Below the pieces are notes generated by a model that saw only the letters and a program-made list of their open reading frames with translations, was not told the DNA's origin and searched no databases. A DNA stretch of 64,000 nt, from contig NZ_JAKFHA010000002.1 in NCBI RefSeq assembly GCF_021502675.1, positions 476,199 through 540,198 on the forward strand, written 5' to 3'. Each line of letters opens with the position of its first letter. Positions within the stretch are counted from its first letter, which is position 1. This document shows, one piece after another, positions 26,480-35,300 of this stretch. Source of the stretch: Yinghuangia soli (GTDB lineage Bacteria; Actinomycetota; Actinomycetes; Streptomycetales; Streptomycetaceae). Made by a program: the position numbers and the translations under genes.

Positions 26480-27996
26480 GCGGCACGCCCCGGGGACCGC
26501 AGGGGCAGCCGGGACAGCCGGGACAAGGGCCGCAGGGCGACCCGGCGTACGGCCAATGGCAGCCGTACGCTGAGGACTACGCCGGCGTCCCCGCCGAGGG
26601 CTACGCACCGGCCGGGTACGACGCGTACCCGCAGCAGGGTGTGCCGCAGCAAGGCGTCCCGCAGCCCTACGCGCCCTACGACCAGGCCCCGCAGTACACC
26701 CCGCAGCACCCGCAGGACTACGACGGGCAGTACGCCGTGCCCGGCCAATATGCGGCGGACGCCTATGCGCCGCCCGCCCCAGCCGACCAACTGCAGCCCT
26801 CCGCCTACGGATATGCCGCGCCGGACCAGTACGCCCCGCCCGCACCCGCCGCGGTGCCGGGCGAATTCGGGGGCTACGGGGACGCCGCGGAGTACGGGTA
26901 CCCGCCCGCGCCCGGCAGTTTCGGCCAGGAGCAAGGCCTCGGCACGTACCCCGAGGCGCAGGCCTACGGCACGGGCACCGCAGTCGAGACGGAGCCCGGC
27001 TACGTCCCCGACCAGGGCCGCTTCGGCGACGAGTACGCCGATTACGACGAGCACGACGAGTACGCCGCCACCGACTACGCCGACGGCTACCGCGACGAAT
27101 ACGGCGACGGCCCTGGCAACACCGACGGCACCGACTACGCCGAGCGGTTCGACCCGCGCGACTACGACGGCGCCGAGCCGGAACCGGCCGCCGAAGCCGC
27201 GTCCGCAGCCGCGGTCGCCTCCGAGCGCGAGCCCCTCTCGCGCCGCGTCCCGATCTGGCATCCGCCGGGCCTGGTACCGGCGTTGCTCACCGCCGGCCTG
27301 GCCGCGGTCCTCGCGGCCACCGCGCTCGCGGGCAGCATGGCCGCCGTCGTCGGCGTGGCGTTCCTCCAGGTCGTGACCGCGGCCGGCTGGTTCCGGCTGC
27401 ACGGCATGTGGCCCGCGCGGCAGGGCATCGCGGTGGCGATCCTGGCCGGCTTCGCGGCCGACGCGGCCGTGCTGCTCGCGGGCGACGACGCGCTCGCGAT
27501 ACTGCCCGGCATCCTGGCGGGCGCTCTCGGCATCGTCCTGCTGCAGCAACTCGCCCGCAGGGACGGGCGGCCCGAGCTGATGCCCGCGCTCACGGTGACC
27601 GGTTCGGCGGCGCTGCTGACCGTGCTCGACGTGCTGTTCGTGATCGCCGCCCGCGTCGAGGGCCCGGGGGTGCGCGACGGTGCGCTGGTGGTCGTCGGCG
27701 CCGCCGCGGTGGCCGCGGCCGTGCTGCCGACCGCGCTGCCGCTGCCCGCGGTGGCCGGCCACGGGCTCGGCCTCGCGCTCGCAGCGGGCGTCGGGCTCGT
27801 CGGTGCGTCCGCGTTCGATCTCGGCTCCGCGTCCGTGCTCCTGGGCCTCGGGGCAGGCCTGATGGGCCAGTTGGGGCGGCGGGCGGCCGGGTACGACCAT
27901 CCGTCCCGTTTCGTCCACATGTCGGCGGGTGTCGCACTGCCGCTCGTCCTGGCGGCTCCGGCGGTATACCTGCTGGGACGCGTGGCGATGGGGTAG
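26476..27996 (+). CDS. Membrane protein with long disordered N-terminus
   Basis: A 506-aa protein. Residues 1-250 are rich in Pro, Tyr, Gln, Asp and Gly (repeats such as YPQQGVPQQGVPQPYAPY), predicted disordered and acidic. From about residue 258 (PGLVPALLTAGLAAVLAATAL) there are seven or eight hydrophobic segments without charged functional residues, reading as a polytopic membrane domain of unknown function. It is coupled to the MoaD-like gene by an ATGA overlap, the same order as in Streptomyces; the functional link is not known. Confidence 0.75.
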   Translation: MSGTPRGPQGQPGQPGQGPQGDPAYGQWQPYAEDYAGVPAEGYAPAGYDAYPQQGVPQQGVPQPYAPYDQAPQYTPQHPQDYDGQYAVPGQYAADAYAPPAPADQLQPSAYGYAAPDQYAPPAPAAVPGEFGGYGDAAEYGYPPAPGSFGQEQGLGTYPEAQAYGTGTAVETEPGYVPDQGRFGDEYADYDEHDEYAATDYADGYRDEYGDGPGNTDGTDYAERFDPRDYDGAEPEPAAEAASAAAVASEREPLSRRVPIWHPPGLVPALLTAGLAAVLAATALAGSMAAVVGVAFLQVVTAAGWFRLHGMWPARQGIAVAILAGFAADAAVLLAGDDALAILPGILAGALGIVLLQQLARRDGRPELMPALTVTGSAALLTVLDVLFVIAARVEGPGVRDGALVVVGAAAVAAAVLPTALPLPAVAGHGLGLALAAGVGLVGASAFDLGSASVLLGLGAGLMGQLGRRAAGYDHPSRFVHMSAGVALPLVLAAPAVYLLGRVAMG

Positions 27997-28104
27997 ACAC
28001 GGGGGACACCGGGGGAGTCGCCCACGCTGGACACAACCTGGGCGGCTTCCCTCGTACGGGGATTCCCTCTGGTGGTCGCGTGAAGATCGCGGGAGGATTC
28101 CGCC

Positions 28105-28851
28105 ATGCCGTGGAGACGCCGCCGGGCCGGTTCCGGGGGACCGGATGAACCGCAGCGCCCCGGTGCGCGTGCCGAGGATGTGACCGGCGAGTCGGGCGTC
28201 TCCGGAGTGCTGCCGGCGGTGGGGCCGTCCCCCGAGCTGCAGCCAGGGGACGAGACGCCGCCGTCCGTGCGCGCGCTCCCGCCCCCGGGGATCCCGGCCG
28301 CCCGCTCGGTCGACGCACCGTCAGGAGCCTTGCCCACCGCGGACGAAGCCGTGATCCGCGCGCTCTACCTGGAACACGCCGGGCCGCTGCTCGGTTACAC
28401 CTTGCGGCTCACCGCGGGGGACCGCGCGTGGGCCGAGGACGTCGTGCAGGAGACCCTCCTGCGCGCCTGGCGGCACCCGGAGGCGCTCGACCCGGCGCGC
28501 GGGCCGGTACGCGGGTGGCTGTGCACGGTCGCCCGCAATCTGGTGATCGACAACGGCCGGGCCCGCCGCGCGCGTCCGCCCGAGACCGGGGACGCACCGC
28601 TGCTGTCGGTCGCCGACGAGCGGGCCGAGGACGAGTTCGACCGTGCGCTGCTGTCGTGGGAGGTCGCCGAGGCGCTCGGCGCGCTGACCCCCGAGCACCG
28701 GGCGGTGTTACTGGAGACGTACTACCGGGGCCGTTCGGTCTCCGAGGCCGCGAAGGTGCTCGGCATCCCGGAGGGGACCGTCAAGTCGCGGACCTACTAC
28801 GCATTGCGCGCCCTGCGCGTCGCACTGGAAGAACGGGGGTTGGTGCCGTGA
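28105..28851 (+). CDS. ECF-type RNA polymerase sigma factor
   Basis: A 248-aa sigma-70 family factor. ATG 28105 has a GGGAGG site at good spacing, giving an unusually long, Pro/Gly-rich N-terminal extension of about 80 residues before region 2. Region 2: ALYLEHAGPLLGYTLRLTAG then DVVQETLLRAWRHPE. Region 4: LGALTPEHRAVLLETYYRG, then the helix-turn-helix SEAAKVLGIPEGTVKSRTYYALRAL. GTG at 28180 could give a shorter protein. The anti-sigma gene overlaps its stop. Confidence 0.88.
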   Translation: MPWRRRRAGSGGPDEPQRPGARAEDVTGESGVSGVLPAVGPSPELQPGDETPPSVRALPPPGIPAARSVDAPSGALPTADEAVIRALYLEHAGPLLGYTLRLTAGDRAWAEDVVQETLLRAWRHPEALDPARGPVRGWLCTVARNLVIDNGRARRARPPETGDAPLLSVADERAEDEFDRALLSWEVAEALGALTPEHRAVLLETYYRGRSVSEAAKVLGIPEGTVKSRTYYALRALRVALEERGLVP

Positions 28852-29870
28852 CGGATGTCGACGAGCCGGGACGCCCCGACGATCAGCGGAGGCGCGGCGC
28901 AGGGGCCGAGCCGCCGGCGTTCCCGCCGCCGCCCCGGAAGCCGCCCGCCCCACCTGCCCGGCCGGCTTCGCCGCCCGGTGCCGCACCGGCAACTGCCGCC
29001 CCTGCCTTGGCAGTCCCCGACGCCGAGCCGCCCGCGGCCCCGGCACTTCCCGACCCCCGGCAGGCCGGCAGCCCGACTGCGAAGCCCGACGACCCGGGGA
29101 AGCAGGTCTGCGCCGCGCTGCGCCTCGACCTGGGCGCGTACGTGCTCGGAACCCTCGACGAGACCGAGACGCACTGGATCCGCGCGCACGTCGCCGTATG
29201 CCCGGAGTGCCGTGCCGAGTACGAGGAACTCGCCGTCCTGCCCGCCTTCTTGGCCCGGCTGACCCCGGCCGAGGCGGAAGCCGGCGCGGTGCGTACCGAG
29301 GTCCCGCCCGCCGCGCTGTTCGCGGAGGCCGCGGAGCGCGCACGGCGGGCCCGGCGGCAGCGCGTGGTGCTGCTGGGCGCCGCGGCGGCGTCCGCGGTCC
29401 TGCTCGGCACCCTCGGCTGGGTCCTGGGCAGCGACGACACCGGTACGGCCCGGTCCGCGCTGCCGACCACCGGACCGCCCACCGCGAGTGCCCCTGCCGT
29501 CCCGGCGCCCGCATCGCCCACCGCGCGCCCGGGCGAGCGCACGCTCAAGGCGACCGATCCGCAGACCGACACCAGCATGACGCTGGCGTACCGCCCGGTG
29601 TCCTGGGGTACGGCGGTGGAGATGCGGCTGTCCGGGGTCCCCGCGGGCACGCGCTGCCAGCTGGACGTCTACGGCACGCGGGGGCGCCAGGAGACGGCGT
29701 CCTCGTGGGTGGTGCCGGACGGCGGCTACGACGGCGAGACCTCGCTGTCGGTGCCGGGCGGGACGAGCATCCCGCCGGACGAGATCACCAAGGTCGAGGT
29801 CAGCCAGGTGGGCAGCGGACGCGTCCTGCTGACCGCCACACCGGGGCAAAGCGGGACGAAATCTCCGTGA
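28848..29870 (+). CDS. Membrane anti-sigma factor with zinc-binding domain
   Basis: Cognate inhibitor of the preceding ECF factor, coupled by a GTGA overlap. The 340-aa protein has a Pro/Ala-rich N-terminus of about 80 residues, a zf-HC2/ZAS domain (CAALRLDLGAYVLGTL, then HVAVCPECRAEYEEL with the H-x3-C-x2-C zinc set), one membrane span (VVLLGAAAASAVLLGTLGWVLG, about 170-191), and an extracytoplasmic domain of RskA-like type. Release of the sigma factor by proteolysis or a redox change is inferred from the family. Confidence 0.85.
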   Translation: MTDVDEPGRPDDQRRRGAGAEPPAFPPPPRKPPAPPARPASPPGAAPATAAPALAVPDAEPPAAPALPDPRQAGSPTAKPDDPGKQVCAALRLDLGAYVLGTLDETETHWIRAHVAVCPECRAEYEELAVLPAFLARLTPAEAEAGAVRTEVPPAALFAEAAERARRARRQRVVLLGAAAASAVLLGTLGWVLGSDDTGTARSALPTTGPPTASAPAVPAPASPTARPGERTLKATDPQTDTSMTLAYRPVSWGTAVEMRLSGVPAGTRCQLDVYGTRGRQETASSWVVPDGGYDGETSLSVPGGTSIPPDEITKVEVSQVGSGRVLLTATPGQSGTKSP

Positions 29871-29924
29871 TCTCGGCCAACATCTCAACATTCGGGCATT
29901 TGCGTCTCGCTATATGACACGGGC

Positions 29925-29954
29925 ATGACATCCCCGGTCATACCTCCCTACGAT
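29925..29954 (+). promoter_or_regulatory. Promoter of the cysteine leader and sseA
   Basis: ATGACA (29925-29930) and TACGAT (29949-29954) are 18 nt apart. The expected start of transcription, about 29961-29962, coincides with the GTG of the leader peptide, which predicts a leaderless message. Confidence 0.6.
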
Positions 29955-29961
29955 CGAGAAC

Positions 29962-30042
29962 GTGAAGCGACAGGCAGACCTCACCAAGCGGCGCGCAGTG
30001 GACCTGTGCCGCACCGCTACCTGCCTGTGTTGCCTGCGCTGA
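29962..30042 (+). CDS. Cysteine-rich leader peptide (attenuator)
   Basis: GTG 29962 opens a 26-codon frame: MKRQADLTKRRAVDLCRTA then TCLCCLR and TGA. The block LTKRRAVDLCR is shared by the putative leader peptides found before sulfur genes in Streptomyces, and the Cys codons (four within nine codons) resemble the poly-cysteine leaderless small frames that act as cysteine-responsive attenuators in mycobacteria, one of them in front of a sulfurtransferase operon. Here too the next gene is sulfurtransferase. Ribosome stalling when Cys-tRNA is low would control downstream expression. Confidence 0.8.
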   Translation: MKRQADLTKRRAVDLCRTATCLCCLR

Positions 30043-30321
30043 CGCGCACCCGGGCACACAGGGCGGCGAGCGGTCCCCCGACCGATCCCACTGTGTGACC
30101 ACAGCGCACGCGCACCTCGCCCCGAGGGCCGCGCGGCGCCGCATACCCGGAGCCTTCCGTCATCCGCCCGAGCCGGGACCGGACCTCGTCCGAACCCCTC
30201 CGCCGGATGCCGACGCGCGTCGCCGGAAGCGCATTCCCGAAGCTTTTTGCCTTGTGCAGTGCCCAATCCGTGGCTCTGCCGCCTCGGTGCGGCGTGCCCA
30301 CACACCGGAGGTAGACACCCC
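30043..30321 (+). other. Leader region between cysteine leader and sseA
   Basis: 279 nt of transcribed, non-coding leader. Only short hairpins were found by eye, for example CTGTG with CACAG near 30090-30104, so the attenuating structure, if any, is not resolved here. A GGAGGT ribosome site precedes the sseA ATG. Confidence 0.45.
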
Positions 30322-31161
30322 ATGAGCCGTTCCGACGTCCTGGTAGACGCCGCCTGGGTCGAGGCCCGCCTCGACGACCCGAAGGTCGTCCTGGTCGAGG
30401 TCGACGAGGACACCGCCGCCTACGAGAAGAACCACATCCGCGGCGCGGTCCGCATCGACTGGCGCAAGGACCTTCAGGACCCGGTCAAGCGCGACTTCGT
30501 CGACCAGGAGGCCTTCGGCGCGCTCCTCTCCGCCAAGGGCATCTCGAACGACGACACGGTCGTCCTCTACGGCGGCAACAACAACTGGTTCGCGTCGTAC
30601 GCCTACTGGTACTTCAAGCTGTACGGCCACGGCGACGTGAAGCTGCTCGACGGCGGCCGCAAGAAGTGGGAGCTCGACTCCCGCGAGCTGGTCGTCGAGG
30701 TGCCGGAGCGCGCCGCGACCACCTACGTCGCGCAGCCGCAGGACACCTCGATCCGCGCCTGGCGCGACGACGTCCTCGCCGCGATCGGCACGACCAACCT
30801 GGTCGACGTGCGTTCGCCCGACGAGTTCTCCGGCAAGCTGCTCGCCCCCGCGCACCTTCCGCAGGAGCAGTCGCAGAAGGCCGGCCACGTGCCGACCGCC
30901 AAGAACATCCCGTGGTCGAAGGCCGCGAACGACGACGGCACCTTCAAGTCCGACGACGAGCTCAAGGCCCTCTACGAGGGCGAGGGCGTGGACCTGTCCA
31001 AGGACACCATCGCCTACTGCCGTATCGGCGAGCGTTCGGCGCACACCTGGTTCGTGCTGCACGAGCTGCTCGGCCAGGCGAACGTCCGCAACTACGACGG
31101 TTCGTGGACCGAGTACGGCGCCCTCGTCGGCGTGCCGATCGAGCTCGGCTCCGGCAAGTAA
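30322..31161 (+). CDS. sseA: Thiosulfate sulfurtransferase (two-domain rhodanese)
   Basis: Transfers sulfane sulfur, for instance from thiosulfate to an acceptor. The 279-aa protein has an inactive N-terminal rhodanese domain (LVEVDEDTAAYEKNHIRGAV) and an active C-terminal one (LVDVRSPDEFSG). The persulfide-forming Cys233 is in AYCRIGERSAHTW, the CRxGxR active-site loop. Matches the CysA2/SseA proteins of actinobacteria. Preceded by the cysteine leader peptide and followed 34 bp later by the SseC-like gene. Confidence 0.93.
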   Translation: MSRSDVLVDAAWVEARLDDPKVVLVEVDEDTAAYEKNHIRGAVRIDWRKDLQDPVKRDFVDQEAFGALLSAKGISNDDTVVLYGGNNNWFASYAYWYFKLYGHGDVKLLDGGRKKWELDSRELVVEVPERAATTYVAQPQDTSIRAWRDDVLAAIGTTNLVDVRSPDEFSGKLLAPAHLPQEQSQKAGHVPTAKNIPWSKAANDDGTFKSDDELKALYEGEGVDLSKDTIAYCRIGERSAHTWFVLHELLGQANVRNYDGSWTEYGALVGVPIELGSGK

Positions 31162-31195
31162 GCGCTTCGCGCGCATCAGGCAAGGGAGAAAGAAC

Positions 31196-31486
31196 ATGTG
31201 CGGCGCGAAGGCCGGCGGGCCGGATCTGGCAGGAGTTGACGTGGCGAACGAGACGATCATCCAGGGTTCCGTGACCAAGGGCGGGCAGCCGATCAGCGGC
31301 TACGTCCGCCTCCTGGACGCGGGCGGCGACTTCACCGCGGAGGTCCCCACCTCTGCGACCGGCCAGTTCCGGTTCTTCGCCGCCCCGGGCACGTGGACCG
31401 TCCGGGCGCTCGTCCCGGGCGCGACCGTGGACCGCGCCATCGTCGCCGAAAAGGGCGGCGTGGCCGAGGTCGAGATCGCAGTCTGA
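31196..31486 (+). CDS. DUF1416/SseC-like protein
   Basis: A 96-residue protein beginning MCGAKAGGP and continuing with a transthyretin-like beta fold (QGSVTKGGQPISGYVRLLD, FRFFAAPGTWTVRALVPG). The same protein follows the CysA-type sulfurtransferase in mycobacteria (SseC) and Streptomyces, so it belongs to the sulfur operon, but its biochemical role is not established. The N-terminal Cys2 could be of interest for sulfur transfer. Confidence 0.88.
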   Translation: MCGAKAGGPDLAGVDVANETIIQGSVTKGGQPISGYVRLLDAGGDFTAEVPTSATGQFRFFAAPGTWTVRALVPGATVDRAIVAEKGGVAEVEIAV

Positions 31487-31616
31487 CGTACCCCGTCTCT
31501 TGCGGTCCGGCGCTGCGCGCCGGCCGCGGCAGGGCGGCATGACGGCGGCGGTACGGGTCTCCTCCGGACGTACACCCACGGTGCCCCACCCCGCCGGACT
31601 GCTCGTGGCAAGGGCG

Positions 31617-31647
31617 GTGCGCCTCCCCCGAAAGGGCGGAGGCGCAC
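31617..31647 (+). terminator. Terminator of the sseA operon
   Basis: GTGCGCCTCCCCC, loop GAAA, then GGGCGGAGGCGCAC forms a 13-bp stem with a single bulged C. It lies 130 bp after the SseC-like stop. Confidence 0.75.
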
Positions 31648-31680
31648 CCCCCGTGCTTGTTTGTGCGGGTTGCCGGGGGC

Positions 31681-31753
31681 CCCCCCCGCCCCCCCCCCCG
31701 GGGGGGGGGGGGGGGGGCGGCCGCGCCCCCCCCCCCCCCCCCCCCCCCCCCCC
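31681..31753. repeat. Long C/G homopolymer tract
   Basis: C7-G-C11, then 18 G (31700-31717), CGGCCGCG, then 28 C (31726-31753). The G and C blocks could fold into an 18-bp hairpin, and the G run could form a quadruplex. Such a block is rare even in high-GC genomes. It may be a sequencing or assembly artefact at a hard hairpin. Confidence 0.8.
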
Positions 31754-31947
31754 ACCGCCCTTGCTTGTTTGTCCGTGTAGCCGGGCGCCGGGTCGGGCAA
31801 GATCGCCGTTGTGACCAACCCATTATCAGCAGAAACGATTCATGATCGGCGGGCCGGCGCTCCCGGCGCCGCGCGTGCTGCGCGTGCCGAGGCCTGCAAC
31901 CGGCCCTGCCGGGGTAGCGTCCGGACTGGCGAGGGGAGGAGGCGCTG

Positions 31948-32271
31948 ATGGCATGGCTGCTGGTCATCGTGGCAGGCGTCCTGGAGACCGGCTTCGCGCT
32001 GCTGCTGAAAGCCAGTGACGGGTTCACCAAGCTGTGGCCCACGATCGGCTTCGCGCTGTGCGCCATCAGCAGTTTCGGGCTGCTGACGCTGTCGCTGAAG
32101 ACCCTGGACGTGGGGCCGGCGTACGCGGTGTGGACCGGCATCGGCGCCGCGGGCACCGCGATCATGGGCATCTGGATCTACGACGAGTCGTCGTCGGTTC
32201 TCAAGCTCGTGTCGATCGCGCTGATCCTCGCGGGCGTGGTGGGTCTGAACCTGTCCGGCATCAGCCACTGA
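31948..32271 (+). CDS. Small multidrug-resistance family exporter, SugE/Gdx type
   Basis: A four-helix membrane protein of 107 aa. The membrane-embedded Glu13 in AGVLETGFALLLKASDGF is the proton and substrate-coupling residue, and GPAYAVWTGIGAAGTAIMG is the SugE/Gdx signature. This subfamily exports guanidinium or quaternary ammonium compounds and works as an antiparallel dimer. ATG 31948 has a strong GAGGGGAGGAGG site. No guanidine riboswitch was recognised upstream. Confidence 0.88.
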   Translation: MAWLLVIVAGVLETGFALLLKASDGFTKLWPTIGFALCAISSFGLLTLSLKTLDVGPAYAVWTGIGAAGTAIMGIWIYDESSSVLKLVSIALILAGVVGLNLSGISH

Positions 32272-32306
32272 CGCGGGCGTCGGTGGCTGACGGGCCGGAA
32301 CGCCGT

Positions 32307-32336
32307 GTGGGCGGCCCCCCGGGGGGGGCCGCCCAC
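32307..32336. terminator. Terminator between SMR gene and secreted propeller gene
   Basis: GTGGGCGGCCCC pairs with GGGGCCGCCCAC across a short CC/GG loop. Located between convergent genes, so it can serve both. Confidence 0.7.
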
Positions 32337-32371
32337 CCGCCGGGGGTCAGGCCGGGGGCCGGTGCGGTCGC

Positions 32372-35300
32372 TTAGAAGGGCTTGCCGTTCTTGCCGCACC
32401 GTGCGGTCGAGACGCCGGTGACGGAGTTCCACACGATGGTGCCGTTGGCGAAGCTCTGGAGCATGCTGCCGTCCGGGGTGCCGTACTGGTTCCAGGCGTT
32501 GTGCTCGGTGGCCCACGGAAGGCCGAGGCAGCTTCGGTCGGCGCCGATCGACTGGTACTTCGCCCAGATGCCGCCCATGACGATGTCGGCGAAGCCGTTG
32601 TCCGCAACCTCCTTGTGGGTCGCGTACAGAGCGCCGCGCTCGGCGATCACGTACTGGCTGGTGCCGTCCGCGGTGTACTGCACGTCCTGGATCGGCAGCC
32701 CCAGGTTGAGCGAGATCCACCGGGTCGGGTCGAGCGCATCGGGCACCATGCGCGCGCCGCGGTCGGCGCTCCAGTAGATGCGCCCGCGCTCGAAGTACTG
32801 CACCACGACGCCGGGGCGGTCGGTCATCGGCCACTCATTCGTGGTCGGGAACCCGAGCCATCCCGAATCCCAGTTCTGCGAGGCCCACTTCTCGGCCATG
32901 CCGCCGCGGATGATGGCTGCTCCGCTGTTCGGGCTCCAGAAGACCGCGCCGCGCTGGAACACCTGGTAGATGCCGCGTCGGCTGCCGGTCGCCGTTTCGT
33001 CGGTCAACGGGAAGCCGATCCAGGCCCCGCCCGGGTAGCCGGCGGTGTAGCGGTAGATGCTGTCGCGCCAGGTCTGCAGGACACCGCCGTGCATCTCGTG
33101 CGGGCCGGTCGCTGCCGTCCAGACGACGATTCCGCGCTGGAATGTGGTGGTGCGGGCCCCGGTCCCGGCGATTTCCTTGAAGTCGTGCTCGGAGTCGGTG
33201 GGGTAGCCGAGGAAGCCGGTCGGCCCGCCGAGTTGGAGCCACTTGGTGTGGATGCCGCCGTTCTGCAGGGCATGCGCGCCGGACTGCGGGCTCCAGTAGA
33301 TCGAGCCGCGTGCGAAGTGCGAGACCCGCCCGATGCCGTCGCCGACCGCCAGTTCGTCGGTCGTGGGCAGGCCGAGGTAGGTGTTCGCCAGCCACTCCTG
33401 GTAGATGGCTCCGAAGACAAGACGCGTCGTACCGTTCGAGGCGACCGTGATGGCGCCGCGTTCGAACCGCTGGACGGTGGTCCCGTTGTCGTCGTAGGCC
33501 CCGGTCACCGGGTAGCCGAGCAGCGACTTGAGCGGTTCCCAACGGGCTGCGACCGCAGGAGGAACTGCTGCCGCGGCACCAGTGTCACAAGACGCCGCGT
33601 AGAGCTTGGCCAAGGCGAAGTCCTGCACGCAGCCGGTCCCCGACGGGTCGCGCACCGCGTCGCCGACCGGGTAGCCCAGCGTCGCCAGCGGATCCTTCTG
33701 CCCCCGCCACGCGAGAGCGAAGCCGCCCTTCAGTACGCGCGTGCCCTTGCCGGGGCTGTACACCAGCACGGTCTCGCCGGCCAGTGGAACTGCCGAGCCG
33801 CCGTCGGAGTACACCGCCATGGGACCGATGGGAGCACCGAGAGGTCCGGTCGGTCCTCCTTGAGCCTTGTACGCGTCGGCGAGTGGACCGTAGATCAGCG
33901 CGGTTGTGCTCGACCAATAGCTGCGCTGGATGTATCCCAAACCCTGCGTGAAATCCCGCATGGTGGCGCCGGCTTGCGGAGCACCCACCGGCTTGGCGAA
34001 TGTCGTCGGTGTCCCCATCACGCTCGGGTCGGGGAGCTCGGCCACCAATTTGGCGATTTCGTCGATGTACGTGATCTGGGAAGTCCCGGACGGCAGGGGC
34101 TTGCCCTCGCTGTCGAGCGCCGTCAGCACGTAGCCCGCCGTCGTCCGGTCCAAGGTGGCTTTGATCTCCGACACGACGCCCTGGTACGGGAGCGTGCCCA
34201 CGGGCGTCAGGTGGTCCTTGTCCGGCCCAGTCGAGAGCTGCCACGACGCGACGCCGGAGGCGCCGTTCCAGATTGCCACGGCGTCCAACTTGCCGGTGGT
34301 CATGGAGACGTCGTGCACCCGGAATTCCGGGCGGCCGGTGGTCCAGGATTCGCGCTGGACGCGCTGGGTCGGGACACCTGCGGGGAGTTGGCTCTCGAAG
34401 ACGACAGTGCCGTTCGGTGTGACCTCGGCGACGGCGCCCTTGGCGCCGAACGTGATCAGCCGGTTCCCGTTGGGCAGCACCTGGTTGCCACCGGATTTGA
34501 CGTCCGAGACGGGGTCTTCAGGCGTCCAACTCCACGAAAGGGCAGCCGTCTTCGCGTCCTCGTCGAGGGTGTACGCGACCGAGCGTGCGGACTTGGCGGC
34601 GCTGTCGTCCAGGAACGACAGGCGCCCGGAGCCGTCCACGCTCACGTCGAGCGGGCGCGACGGTTCCGCACTGGTCCCGGTGAAGGCGAACTGGTTGCGC
34701 TTGCCGCCGAGGATCCAAGCGAACCCGCCGGTCGCCCGGTCGAACTTGTAGACGGACCCGGTGCCGGAGGCCGAGGCCAGGATGCTGCCGTCCTGGGCGT
34801 ACGACGCCCCGTTGAGGCCGACGTAGTCGAGGCCCGGCGTGATGCCGACGAGGCTGTCGGTGAGCGGCACTTGGGCAGCGCCGTCCTTCAGGGACGCCCA
34901 CTCGAATGTGGTGCCGCCGGTGGCCAGGTCGACTTCGCGCAGCACGCTCTCCAGCACCGTGGCCTTGCTCGGGCCGCCGGACCCGGACAGGTCGACACTC
35001 GCCGGACGCTGGAACGTGATCAGTGCCTTCGTGCCGTCCGCATTGGTGCGGATGGACGGCTGCTCCGAGGCCAGGTCGGGCATGGCGATGGTCCTGAGCG
35101 TCTTGCCGTCGGCATCCTCGATGATCCAGGACCACCAGTTGTTGTTGGCCACGGCGGGCCGGCCCAGGTAGTTGATGCGGGTCAGGTTTTCGCCTGACTG
35201 GTTGCTGTAGACGATGCGACCGTCGTTGTCGTAGATGTAGGAGGCGTTCTGGACCGGGTCGGCCGATGGGTTGCCGCCGAACAGCAGGCCGGGCGCCGCC

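Larger units (their letters stand above)
31487..31947. other. Intergenic region with terminator and homopolymer tract
   Basis: 461 bp without a credible gene. It contains the sulfur-operon terminator (31617-31647), the G/C homopolymer block (31681-31753) flanked by copies of GCTTGTTTGT at 31655-31664 and 31763-31772, and the SMR-gene promoter area, with TAGCGT at 31915-31920 as a possible -10. Confidence 0.6.

Noticed and set aside
31800-31947. Guanidine riboswitch before the SMR/Gdx gene
   Set aside because: The conserved guanidine-I, -II or -III core sequences were not found; the only similar string lies too close to the start codon.
32501-35197. Long plus-strand open frame opposite the secreted propeller gene
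   Set aside because: The minus-strand protein has a signal peptide, propeller blades and LGFP repeats; the other strand shows none.
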